Positions 1 through 6,057 of a stretch of DNA of 7,176 bases are shown here, one piece after another. Source of the stretch: Methanobacteriota archaeon. Its GTDB lineage: Archaea > Thermoplasmatota > Poseidoniia > Poseidoniales > Poseidoniaceae. How positions within the stretch are numbered: position 1 is the first letter of the stretch; each line of letters opens with the position of its first letter. The stretch is from assembly GCA_002694585.1 (NCBI GenBank), contig NZMM01000004.1:4556-11731 (forward strand), given 5' to 3'. The notes beneath the pieces were generated by a model. The model was given only the letters and a program-made list of their open reading frames with translations, was not told the origin of the DNA and made no database searches. Position numbers and translations under genes: made by a program.

Positions 1-935
1 ACCACAATGCTGGTCAAGAACAGCAAGCCAAGGGTCACCGCACCCGAGGCGAGCAGCGCACGTCGCGCGTTGATGCGGAACGGCGTCTCAAGTTCATCAC
101 GCGCAAAGGTGGCATCGTCGGGAATGGTGGCCCGGAAGGCGAACACGGCACCGATGTTGACCAAGATGAACAACAGGGACGCCAGGATCAGGAAGCGGAG
201 CCGGCTGGCCACCTCGATTGGCGTGTCGCTGTCGGAGCCGACCTCAAAGAGCACGAGGTGGATGCCGGCGATGACCAATCCGAACAACCCCGCCGTGACC
301 ATGGAGACGTAGATTTCCTGCATGGTGTCCACGCTCTCAAGGCGCGTGTCGTAGAGGGTGGTGTACTGCTCGGCCACGGTCTCCTGTTCAGAGCGCATGA
401 ACTCGTCAATGGGTTGGCCTGCCTCGATGGAGAAAGCCATCCGGTCAAGGAAATCCGTCCACAGGGGAGAAGGCGATTGTTGCGCCACGATGCGGGCCGC
501 CTCTGGCAGAGCGGTGTGCCACTTGTCGACCAATGTCTCGATGCGCTTGACCTCGCTGGCCAGTTCACCGTAGTCGCGCATCTGTTTCAGGATGTCAAAC
601 ATCGATTGGGCGCCAACTTCACCCAGCGACAAGATGCCCATGCGCGTGATGAACATGTGCATTTCTTTCTCAATACGGTTGGCAGCACGTTGAACCTCGA
701 GCAGCGGATACACAGCGGCGGAACCCGCGAGAATGAGGGGCAGCGTGATCAGCAAGGTGATGCCGGCCAATCCCGAGAAAAGCGCCCCGTCGGTGAAGCC
801 CCCCGTCGAGAAAATGAGCACCAAGGCACTGGTCAGTCCGACGAAGGCGGCACCGCCGACAAAGAAGGTAAGGTAGCGCGGAAACGGCATTTCGAGCCGG
901 CGGAGGGCGATGTGCCAAATCGGCATGCGCTCCAT
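1..935 (-). CDS. flaJ: Archaellum membrane platform protein FlaJ/ArlJ (N-terminal 311 residues, runs off window)
   Basis: FlaJ is the polytopic membrane platform of the archaellum motor; it holds the FlaI ATPase at the cytoplasmic face and is homologous to type II secretion GspF and pilus PilC. The frame is open from the ATG at 935 to the window edge, giving 311 codons; the family is usually about 550 residues or more, so the C-terminal part is outside. Visible hydrophobic segments are near residues 20-43, 50-76, 206-230, 246-267 and 290-311. The soluble stretch at about 87-205 (MHMFITRMGIL, then SPLWTDFLDRMAFSIEAGQP) fits the T2SSF domain, whose typical ending is EAGQP..EF. It begins 13 nt after the flaI stop. 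The ribosome site is weak: the flaI TGA runs into AGGGGG, 7 nt before the ATG. An in-frame ATG three codons later (926) is the alternative start. Identity is secure from domain plus position after flaI. Confidence 0.95.
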   Translation of the reverse strand, partial: MERMPIWHIALRRLEMPFPRYLTFFVGGAAFVGLTSALVLIFSTGGFTDGALFSGLAGITLLITLPLILAGSAAVYPLLEVQRAANRIEKEMHMFITRMGILSLGEVGAQSMFDILKQMRDYGELASEVKRIETLVDKWHTALPEAARIVAQQSPSPLWTDFLDRMAFSIEAGQPIDEFMRSEQETVAEQYTTLYDTRLESVDTMQEIYVSMVTAGLFGLVIAGIHLVLFEVGSDSDTPIEVASRLRFLILASLLFILVNIGAVFAFRATIPDDATFARDELETPFRINARRALLASGAVTLGLLFLTSIV

Positions 936-948
936 CGTGATGCCCCCT

Positions 949-2667
949 TCAACGGTCGTTCACGCTGACCCACGTGTTGACCGCCGATCGGAACGCATCC
1001 CAACCGCTCTGATAGTAGACGTTCAACAAGCCGAAAACGTCGTCATAGTGCGTCAAGTCCCGGTCCGCCATGTCTTGAATGGCTTGACGACGGCGCTCGA
1101 GCTCGTCGTAGATGTCACGCTTGTTCGAGAATCCGGCCATGGCGGCAATCTTGTTCTCGAGCAGGTGCGATTGGAACATACCGCGGAAGTAGTGCTTGTC
1201 CTTGACGGGGTCCCACTCGAACATGCCACGCGTCAGCACACCGTCGCTGTGCTTGTTGTAGCCAATGACCTCGTCCACACCCGTGATGCGACGGGCGATG
1301 CCGCCACCCGGTGCTTCGACCACTTCCTGGAAGAGCGCGAAGTTCAGGTTGTCAAAGAAGCGAATGGGGACGTTGATCGGGTCGCCGGTGAAACGCTGAA
1401 TCATCTTGACGATGGACGATGCGTGGAAGGTCGCGATAACGGGGTGACCCGTTTGCATGGCCTGGAAGGCGGTGGCGCCTTCCACACCACGGATCTCACC
1501 GATGATGATGTAGCGAGGGCGGCTTCGCAGGGCGGCCTTGAGCAGGTCGAACATCTCGACACGGCTGTCCTCGTTCTTCGAATCACGCGTCACGAGGCGC
1601 TGCCAGATCTTGTGGCTGACCTTGACTTCAGGCGTGTCTTCAGCTGAGTAGATCTTCACGTTGTGGTCGATGAAGGGGAGGATGGCGTTCAGTGTGGTCG
1701 TCTTTCCTGACGCCGTCTCTCCGGACACCAAGACGGACATGCCGTATTCGAGGCAAATCCAGACGTACGCCGCAACTTGCGCGCTCATCGTGCCCCACTT
1801 GATGAGCTGGACGATGGAAATCGTCTCCTCTGCGAACTTGCGGATGGTGAACGACGGGCCAAGCATGGACACGTCGTCAGAGAAAATGATGTTGATACGG
1901 GAGCCGTCGAGCAGGGCGCCGTCGATGATGGGCTTGTTGTCGGACACCGGTCGGCCGATGCGCTCGGACATGGCCCTGAGGTAGCGAGCGAGCACCTCGC
2001 GCTCACGGAAGCGGATGTTCGAGGTGACCATCCCAAACACCTTGTGGTCCATGTGGATGTACTTCAGACCCACCGAGTGAATGTCTTCCAGCATCTCGTC
2101 GGACAGCAGCGGCTCCAAGGGTCCGTTGCGAATGAGGTCGCGGATGATGATGTAGCGGAGGCGCTGGCGCTGCGCTTCGTCAACGGCGAGGCGCTTGTCC
2201 TCGAGGCCGAGGATGTCCCACATGCGGCCCTGACGGCGGGGGCCAACAGGCAGGTCCTGACGGAGCACCGTGTAGCGGTCGATCATCTGGGAAAGGATGC
2301 CCTCAAATTCATCGTCGGTGGTGAAGTTTGGCGCAGCGGGGGCTTCCTGCAGGAGGACTTCAACGAGTTCACGGCGGATGTTCTCTTCCTCTTCGGTGAG
2401 TTGCGGCTCGAGGCCGATCCAGAGGATTTGACCGGCATCGTCCTCGTCGTCACTCGGTTCGTAGATGTGGACGAAAATGGGCTCCTTGGTGATGTAGATG
2501 AGGTTGAGCGGACGCTGCTTCTTGGCGTCACGGTCCAAAGGACCGTAGTAGGTGGGCCTCGAGCCGTACCGCGCTTCGAAGTCGCGCACCCATTCCGCAA
2601 CGTGCGGATGAGCCGCCATGACGCTGGCCAGATCGCCTTTGGCGAACTTCAGCTCTTCGTCGGCCAT
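949..2667 (-). CDS. flaI: Archaellum motor ATPase FlaI/ArlI
   Basis: FlaI is the hexameric secretion-type ATPase that powers archaellin assembly and filament rotation, acting on the cytoplasmic face of FlaJ. The 572-residue product has the full set of motifs: Walker A GETASGKT at 316-323, Asp box SAEDTPE at 341-347, Walker B RPRYIIIGEIRG at 383-394 with the catalytic Glu391, and His box ATFHASS at 412-418. The N-terminal domain (about 1-270) is acidic, as expected for the FlaI region that binds partners. The C-terminal helices (about 515-570) are typical of FlaI rather than of pilus PilB or PilT. The start is fixed by a strong GAGGAGG ending 8 nt upstream; this site overlaps the flaH stop codon and suggests coupled translation. 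No catalytic residue is missing. Type IV pilus ATPases are the only alternative and are excluded by the flaH and flaJ neighbours. Confidence 0.98.
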   Translation of the reverse strand: MADEELKFAKGDLASVMAAHPHVAEWVRDFEARYGSRPTYYGPLDRDAKKQRPLNLIYITKEPIFVHIYEPSDDEDDAGQILWIGLEPQLTEEEENIRRELVEVLLQEAPAAPNFTTDDEFEGILSQMIDRYTVLRQDLPVGPRRQGRMWDILGLEDKRLAVDEAQRQRLRYIIIRDLIRNGPLEPLLSDEMLEDIHSVGLKYIHMDHKVFGMVTSNIRFREREVLARYLRAMSERIGRPVSDNKPIIDGALLDGSRINIIFSDDVSMLGPSFTIRKFAEETISIVQLIKWGTMSAQVAAYVWICLEYGMSVLVSGETASGKTTTLNAILPFIDHNVKIYSAEDTPEVKVSHKIWQRLVTRDSKNEDSRVEMFDLLKAALRSRPRYIIIGEIRGVEGATAFQAMQTGHPVIATFHASSIVKMIQRFTGDPINVPIRFFDNLNFALFQEVVEAPGGGIARRITGVDEVIGYNKHSDGVLTRGMFEWDPVKDKHYFRGMFQSHLLENKIAAMAGFSNKRDIYDELERRRQAIQDMADRDLTHYDDVFGLLNVYYQSGWDAFRSAVNTWVSVNDR

Positions 2668-2675
2668 CGTGAATT

Positions 2676-2683
2676 CCTCCTCA
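2676..2683 (-). promoter_or_regulatory. Ribosome binding site of flaI overlapping the flaH stop
   Basis: On the minus strand the sequence reads TGAGGAGG: the TGA is the stop codon of flaH and the following GGAGG pairs with the 16S 3' end. It lies 8 nt before the flaI ATG. The overlap means a ribosome terminating flaH sits on the flaI start region, a usual arrangement for translational coupling. Confidence 0.8.
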
Positions 2684-3397
2684 GCTCACCGCGGTGATGT
2701 CGACGATGAAGCCCATGCTGGGCTCGACACGCCAACCGATGTTGGTCTGCACCGGACCGGCCGCCCGCAGGAAACGGGTCACGGTCAGGCTTCGCTTGAT
2801 GTCTCCGCCGATGAGGGCGGTGCTCATGTCAAGCACGAGTTCAGAGCTGCTGCGCAGCATGTGCAAGGCCTTCGCGTCCGTTTCTTCGGGATCAACCGTC
2901 AGCAGAATCGAGCGACCGTCGGACACGACTTCGCGCAAGCGCTGCATCATGGCGACACGTTCGGTGTCGTTGTGCAACTCGGGCATGATCGAACTCGCGG
3001 TGTCCAAGACGATGACGTCCGCTTCTTCGATGGCGGGTGAGGTGAACACATCGTAGAGCGAGACATCGGGCACCGGCTCGGCGATGGTCCCGTAGCGTGA
3101 GAACACCGTGAGGCGCCCTTCCGTGAGCGGTTCGGTCACGCCGTAACCGATGGATTCCATTTGTTCAATCCAGCCGCGGGTCGTCAACTCGGTGGTCACC
3201 ACGAGGATCTTGCAGCCGTTTTCCAGCATGCCGTGGACGAGACGTTGCGAGACGAGGGACTTGCCAGAACCGACCGTGCCTTGGATGAGGTAGAGCGACC
3301 GGTTCGGGAGGTGGAGTCCCATGGAATCCGCCAATGAATCGGTTTCCACACCGAAGGGGAAGCCGTCTTCGACGGGCTTTGGTGCGTGCTCAGACAA
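2681..3397 (-). CDS. flaH: Archaellum regulatory ATPase-like protein FlaH/ArlH, TTG start
   Basis: FlaH is a RecA/KaiC-like protein that forms a ring under the motor and regulates FlaI in an ATP-dependent way. The 238-residue product shows Walker A GTVGSGKS at 40-47 and a Walker B strand ending in Asp132 (DVIVLDTASS). A second region, ILLTVDPEETDAKALHMLR, matches the FlaH core, and the length is typical of the family. The start is a TTG at 3397, chosen because GGAGGTGA lies just 6 nt upstream and no in-frame ATG lies nearby that would keep the N-terminus and Walker A spacing. The first codons overlap the end of flaG by 8 nt, so the two are probably translationally coupled. FlaI follows 13 nt downstream, the conserved flaH-flaI-flaJ order. 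TTG is the only non-ATG start among the genes whose start is visible here. Confidence 0.96.
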   Translation of the reverse strand: MSEHAPKPVEDGFPFGVETDSLADSMGLHLPNRSLYLIQGTVGSGKSLVSQRLVHGMLENGCKILVVTTELTTRGWIEQMESIGYGVTEPLTEGRLTVFSRYGTIAEPVPDVSLYDVFTSPAIEEADVIVLDTASSIMPELHNDTERVAMMQRLREVVSDGRSILLTVDPEETDAKALHMLRSSSELVLDMSTALIGGDIKRSLTVTRFLRAAGPVQTNIGWRVEPSMGFIVDITAVS

Positions 3398-3872
3398 CGA
3401 GCCTCACCTCCGCATCCAAGGTGTCCGTGCCGCGCACGTTGCTGACGAATTCAGAGGAGACCACGACGGTCAGCACCACTTCGGTGTTGTTGGTGTAGGT
3501 CAGCGTGTTGTCCACCACCTGAACTTGAAGGAGTTCACCGGCGGACCAATCGCCACCGTTCATGACCGTCGTGGTCACGTTGGCGGTTTGCTGGACGCCG
3601 TCCACCAACACCACGAGGGTGCTGTCGTCGAGGACCGAGGTGCCTGAGTTCATCAGGTAAAATTGGATTTGACCGGTGAGGCTGTAGCGCACGTGACCGG
3701 GATCGCCGGCCAAACTGACGTCGGTTTCCGCGTCGATAGCCTGAGCCCGGCGTTCCATTTCCATGGACCGCGCCACTTCACCCCATTCTGCGATGAGAAA
3801 GGTGCTGACGCTGCCGGCCACCAGCAAGGCGGTGACGAGCATGATGAACGAGGTTGCACCGCCGTCTGCCAT
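3390..3872 (-). CDS. flaG: Archaellum stator protein FlaG/ArlG
   Basis: FlaG is a membrane-anchored envelope protein that, with FlaF, ties the archaellum motor to the S-layer. The 160-residue product has one N-terminal hydrophobic helix at about residues 8-28, followed by a short polar link with the signature RAQAIDAETDVSLAG (42-56), close to the IDPETDVSI pattern of FlaG. A beta-sandwich domain follows, with the strand FYLMNSGTSVLDDSTLVVLVDG at 71-92, typical of the FlaF/FlaG fold. Two N-glycosylation sequons (N98, N128) lie in this outer domain. The ATG at 3872 has GAGGTGA 4 nt upstream, overlapping the flaF stop. An out-of-frame ATG eight bases upstream was discarded. It overlaps flaH by 8 nt. 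The FlaF/FlaG pair is always adjacent in euryarchaeal operons, which supports the call. Confidence 0.92.
   Translation of the reverse strand: MADGGATSFIMLVTALLVAGSVSTFLIAEWGEVARSMEMERRAQAIDAETDVSLAGDPGHVRYSLTGQIQFYLMNSGTSVLDDSTLVVLVDGVQQTANVTTTVMNGGDWSAGELLQVQVVDNTLTYTNNTEVVLTVVVSSEFVSNVRGTDTLDAEVRLVV
3404..3411 (-). promoter_or_regulatory. Ribosome binding site that fixes the TTG start of flaH
   Basis: The minus strand reads GGAGGTGA inside the last codons of flaG (GAG GTG AGG, encoding EVR). It is a strong anti-16S match 6 nt before TTG at 3397. This is the main reason for calling the TTG start. Confidence 0.8.
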
Positions 3873-3876
3873 GTGC

Positions 3877-3884
3877 TCACCTCA
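3877..3884 (-). promoter_or_regulatory. Ribosome binding site of flaG overlapping the flaF stop
   Basis: The minus strand reads TGAGGTGA, where TGA is the flaF stop. The GAGGTGA core ends 4 nt before the flaG ATG, a short but workable spacing. The same octamer recurs before flaB1 and flaB2. Confidence 0.75.
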
Positions 3885-4520
3885 CACCAGTTCCGTCACG
3901 ACGGTCGTTTCGCCGACCGAAAGCGCAAGGCGCTCCCAGGCCGTCGTCGAGCCTTCAAGCCACATGACCCACATCGTTTCACCCGAGTACAGGTTGTTGC
4001 CGATGGGTTCGGCCACGATGAGATCGGGCACGCGCTCGACGTTCTCGCCGTCGAGGAAGGCCCAGACCTCGTTCAAGGGGACCACGGTGCTGCCGAGGTT
4101 GGTCACGTTCGCGTGCACCACGCTGCCGAGGACGGCTGAGACGGCTCCGGTGGAGCCGCCAACGGAGCTGATGGTCAGGGTTGGGGATGAGGTGAAATCC
4201 CTGTTCCCTTCCATGGCTACGCTGACGGCCACCAGGCCACCGCTTGCGTCCACTTCGGTCACGCTGCCGACCACGGTCGTGCCGTCGAGGATCTGATCCC
4301 CGGCCACGTAACCGCTGCCGTTTGTGGTGATGCTGATGTCGACCAAACCGTTGGTGTCCACGTTGGCGTCCACGAAGGACATCTGTGGAGGTGGTTCCCC
4401 CGGTTCCGTGACATCAAGGTGCGTGGCAAGTCGAGCGTCGAGGGTACCGACGAAGATGACGAAGACGGCCAGCATGGCCATCCCCACCACCAATCCACCG
4501 ATGCCCGTCGACGCGCTCAT
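3882..4520 (-). CDS. flaF: Archaellum stator protein FlaF/ArlF with a repeat insertion
   Basis: FlaF is the second envelope stator protein; in characterised archaea it binds the S-layer and pairs with FlaG. The product is 212 residues, longer than the usual FlaF of roughly 130-170. Residues 7-27 form one membrane helix. The FlaF-type strand is seen late, at about 134-160 (HANVTNLGSTVVPLNEV, then FLDG), with a C-terminal beta region to 212. Between them, at about 52-131, lies a Gly/Ser/Thr-rich insertion with two related units (GLVDISITTNGSGY at 58-71 and GLVAVSVAMEGNRDF at 95-109, followed by SSPTLTISS). Sequons N67 and N138 are present. The ATG at 4520 is preceded by GAGGT 9 nt upstream and starts 4 nt after the flaD-like stop. 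Position and topology make FlaF likely; the sequence alone is divergent. Confidence 0.85.
   Translation of the reverse strand: MSASTGIGGLVVGMAMLAVFVIFVGTLDARLATHLDVTEPGEPPPQMSFVDANVDTNGLVDISITTNGSGYVAGDQILDGTTVVGSVTEVDASGGLVAVSVAMEGNRDFTSSPTLTISSVGGSTGAVSAVLGSVVHANVTNLGSTVVPLNEVWAFLDGENVERVPDLIVAEPIGNNLYSGETMWVMWLEGSTTAWERLALSVGETTVVTELV
4034..4367 (-). repeat. Two-unit beta-repeat insertion inside FlaF (about residues 52-162 region, core 58-131)
   Basis: Within FlaF two units about 37 residues apart share the pattern G-L-V-x-[IV]-S-[IV]-x-x-x-G. The first continues as NGSGY and the second as SSPTLTISSVGGSTGA. The style resembles the GSGYTSAPTVTISGGGGSGA repeats common in viral and extracellular structural proteins. 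The unit boundaries are approximate. Confidence 0.5.
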
Positions 4521-4524
4521 GCCT

Positions 4525-5385
4525 TCACGACCTCATGCTGTTGCTTGCTGCTGCAGCGCGCTGCGCTTGGTTGCGCCATGCGCTGACCAAGGCGGAGAAG
4601 GACAGCAGGGCCCGGTTCGGGAGGTGATCCGCCAAAGCGGCCTCGGTTTCCCCGGGTTCAGCCAACTGCACGATGGCCATCACTTGACGGCCTTCGTCCG
4701 GACTGAGCATGCCTGAGTCCATCGCCTTCTGCGTGAAGCTGGACGCCGCCATGCCCGTCATGTGATCGAGCAGGAGGGCGGCGACCGTCGGTGCCCCAAT
4801 GCGGTCACCCGACGCGCCACCAAGGCCGTCAGGTGCACGCAGGAAGGGGTTCGCAGCCAGCGCTTGCGCTTCGTAGAGCTCCACGAGGGGCGCCTCGTCG
4901 TCCGGCTTGAGGCGTGAGGCCCCGTCGCCGGCAGGGATGCGCTCCCCGGACGCCGTGATGATCACGTCGCCGCTCATGGCTTCCATGTCCGTTGCATCCT
5001 CGCCTTCATCGCTGAAGGTCACGGTCGGGCCGGACACCATCGCTTCGTCCACGCGGGTCTCGACCATGCGGAGCACGTCTTCGACCATGTCGAGGCGGGT
5101 GCTGATGAGCCGCTCGAGGCCGGACGTGTCCACGGTCGCGTTGACCTGTGCCGGTGCCGAAGGCGCCAGCGCTTGGGTCGTGGATGGAACGCTGCCAATG
5201 CTGTTGAGTTTGGCGCGTGCTGGGCCAGGACGGATCGTCCAAGCGTCCTCTTCGGACAACTCCCCCTCCTCAGGGTGGGGGACCTGCTCGATCGGGACGT
5301 TCGAGAGGAGCTTCAGGTGACCTTCGGTCGCCTGAGCGTCATCGTCCGTCGCTGCCCGTGCACCGCCACCAAATGGCCATGCCAT
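4525..5385 (-). CDS. Probable archaellum switch-linking protein, divergent FlaC/D/E (ArlCDE) type
   Basis: In euryarchaea the cytosolic FlaC/D/E proteins sit between the archaellins and flaF, where they form the ring that connects the motor to the CheF/CheY signalling. This 286-residue product occupies that position. It has no signal peptide or membrane helix. The acidic N-terminal region (1-85) looks disordered. A heptad-like helix lies at about 88-117 (LERLISTRLDMVEDVLRMVE), like the FlaC coiled coil. A helical C-terminal region at about 199-240 ends LLLDHMTGM..DSGMLSPDEGRQVM, which resembles the FlaD/E pattern of helix, G-W-I-S and helix, but with GMLS at 225-228 and no Trp. The start has GAGGAGG 7 nt upstream of the ATG at 5385. 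A 53-nt gap with a hairpin separates it from flaB2. The family call rests mainly on position and helical pattern; it could be a lineage-specific protein. Confidence 0.65.
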   Translation of the reverse strand: MAWPFGGGARAATDDDAQATEGHLKLLSNVPIEQVPHPEEGELSEEDAWTIRPGPARAKLNSIGSVPSTTQALAPSAPAQVNATVDTSGLERLISTRLDMVEDVLRMVETRVDEAMVSGPTVTFSDEGEDATDMEAMSGDVIITASGERIPAGDGASRLKPDDEAPLVELYEAQALAANPFLRAPDGLGGASGDRIGAPTVAALLLDHMTGMAASSFTQKAMDSGMLSPDEGRQVMAIVQLAEPGETEAALADHLPNRALLSFSALVSAWRNQAQRAAAASNSMRS

Positions 5386-5392
5386 GGTGATG

Positions 5393-5399
5393 CCTCCTC
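5393..5399 (-). promoter_or_regulatory. Ribosome binding site of the flaD-like gene
   Basis: GAGGAGG on the minus strand, 7 nt before the ATG at 5385. It begins directly after the hairpin at 5400-5421, so folding of that hairpin borders but need not cover the site. Confidence 0.75.
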
Positions 5400-5421
5400 T
5401 GCACCCCGTTGCCGGGGGGCA
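5400..5421 (-). promoter_or_regulatory. GC-rich hairpin with GNRA loop after the archaellin pair
   Basis: In the mRNA sense the stem is CCCCG, loop GCAA, CGGGG (5 bp), extended by TGC/GCA after one C-T mismatch. It is the only structure in the one intergenic gap above 13 nt. No T-rich tract follows, so it does not look like an archaeal terminator. It may stabilise or process the archaellin part of the transcript. Confidence 0.55.
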
Positions 5422-5438
5422 TCAGGGCGCAGAGCGGA

Positions 5439-6044
5439 TCAGACCACCACAGCGCCTTCGGTGGCGTCGTTGACCTTGAGGATGTCATAGGTCGTACCGC
5501 CGCCGACGACGTGAATGTACAGCGTGGCCTTGACGTTGTTGTTGAACAGCGCGTCAGGGCCGCAATCGTTGCCAGCCGCGTTGGTCGCGTCAAGGGTAAA
5601 CCGGTAGGCAACACCGGCCTCGACGTCGTCGACGTCAGAAGCAGTGTTGTCGCCCAGGTCAACCACGTTCCCGTTGACATCGCTGAAATCACCGGCGATG
5701 TACTGGAAAGCGCCCGCGCCATCGTCGCAGGAGACCTGCCACAGGATGCCGGTGTCGGCCGTGTCGTCACTGCCCGCAGCAAGGCGGAAGTAGACTTCGT
5801 ACGACGTTGCACCGTCGTTGACGAAGACGTTGAGGATTTGCACCTTGCCGGACATTTCGTCCGTGGTGTCCTCACCGGTCGATTGGGCGTTCTGCTGGAG
5901 CTTCTCCGCGGTCTGAATGATGACCGCAGCGGCCACGGCAGCGACGAGGATCAGCGCGATGAAAACGATCATCGCACCGATGCCGATCGCGGCCATGGTG
6001 TCCTGTTCTTGCGTGTTGTTGTTCTTCATGTTCGTGTTCTTCAT
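5439..6044 (-). CDS. flaB2: Archaellin (flagellin) 2, FlaB/ArlB
   Basis: This is a structural subunit of the archaellum filament. The precursor is 201 residues. A short polar leader (MKNTNMKNNNTQEQDTMA) precedes the hydrophobic helix AIGIGAMIVFIALILVAAV, which packs in the filament core, followed by KLQQNAQSTGEDT, a hallmark archaellin stretch. Alignment of the GIG motif places preflagellin peptidase cleavage after A18. The outer beta domain has two cysteines, C106 in SCDDGAG and C161 in NDCGP, and ends VVGGGTTYDIL..VVV. The mature region has no N-X-S/T sequon. The start at 6044 is fixed by GAGGTGA 5 nt upstream, overlapping the flaB1 stop; an in-frame ATG at 6029 lacks such a site, and the frame also stays open upstream into flaB1 but without a good site. 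The numbering flaB2 is only by order here. Confidence 0.96.
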   Translation of the reverse strand: MKNTNMKNNNTQEQDTMAAIGIGAMIVFIALILVAAVAAAVIIQTAEKLQQNAQSTGEDTTDEMSGKVQILNVFVNDGATSYEVYFRLAAGSDDTADTGILWQVSCDDGAGAFQYIAGDFSDVNGNVVDLGDNTASDVDDVEAGVAYRFTLDATNAAGNDCGPDALFNNNVKATLYIHVVGGGTTYDILKVNDATEGAVVV

Positions 6045-6049
6045 GGTAA

Positions 6050-6057
6050 TCACCTCA
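6050..6057 (-). promoter_or_regulatory. Ribosome binding site of flaB2 overlapping the flaB1 stop
   Basis: The octamer TGAGGTGA contains the flaB1 stop codon; its core lies 5 nt before the flaB2 ATG at 6044. It decides the start of flaB2 and probably couples synthesis of the two archaellins. Confidence 0.8.

Noticed and set aside
1777..2697. Long plus-strand open frame opposite flaI
   Set aside because: It lies antisense to a clear flaI with all ATPase motifs; its product is compositionally odd (rich in V, D, H, R) and matches nothing. GC-rich codon bias explains it. The same holds for 258-968, 910-1647 and 5409-6323 on the plus strand.
3299..4626. Exact 15-nt repeat (ccggttcgggaggtg) at 3299-3313 and 4612-4626
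   Set aside because: Both copies encode LPNR in frame on the minus strand (in FlaH and the flaD-like protein). With only two copies in GC-rich coding DNA, chance is enough to explain it.
5400..5421. Hairpin after flaB2 as a transcription terminator
   Set aside because: Archaeal terminators need a U-rich tract, and none follows in the mRNA sense; the downstream genes also lack their own visible promoter.
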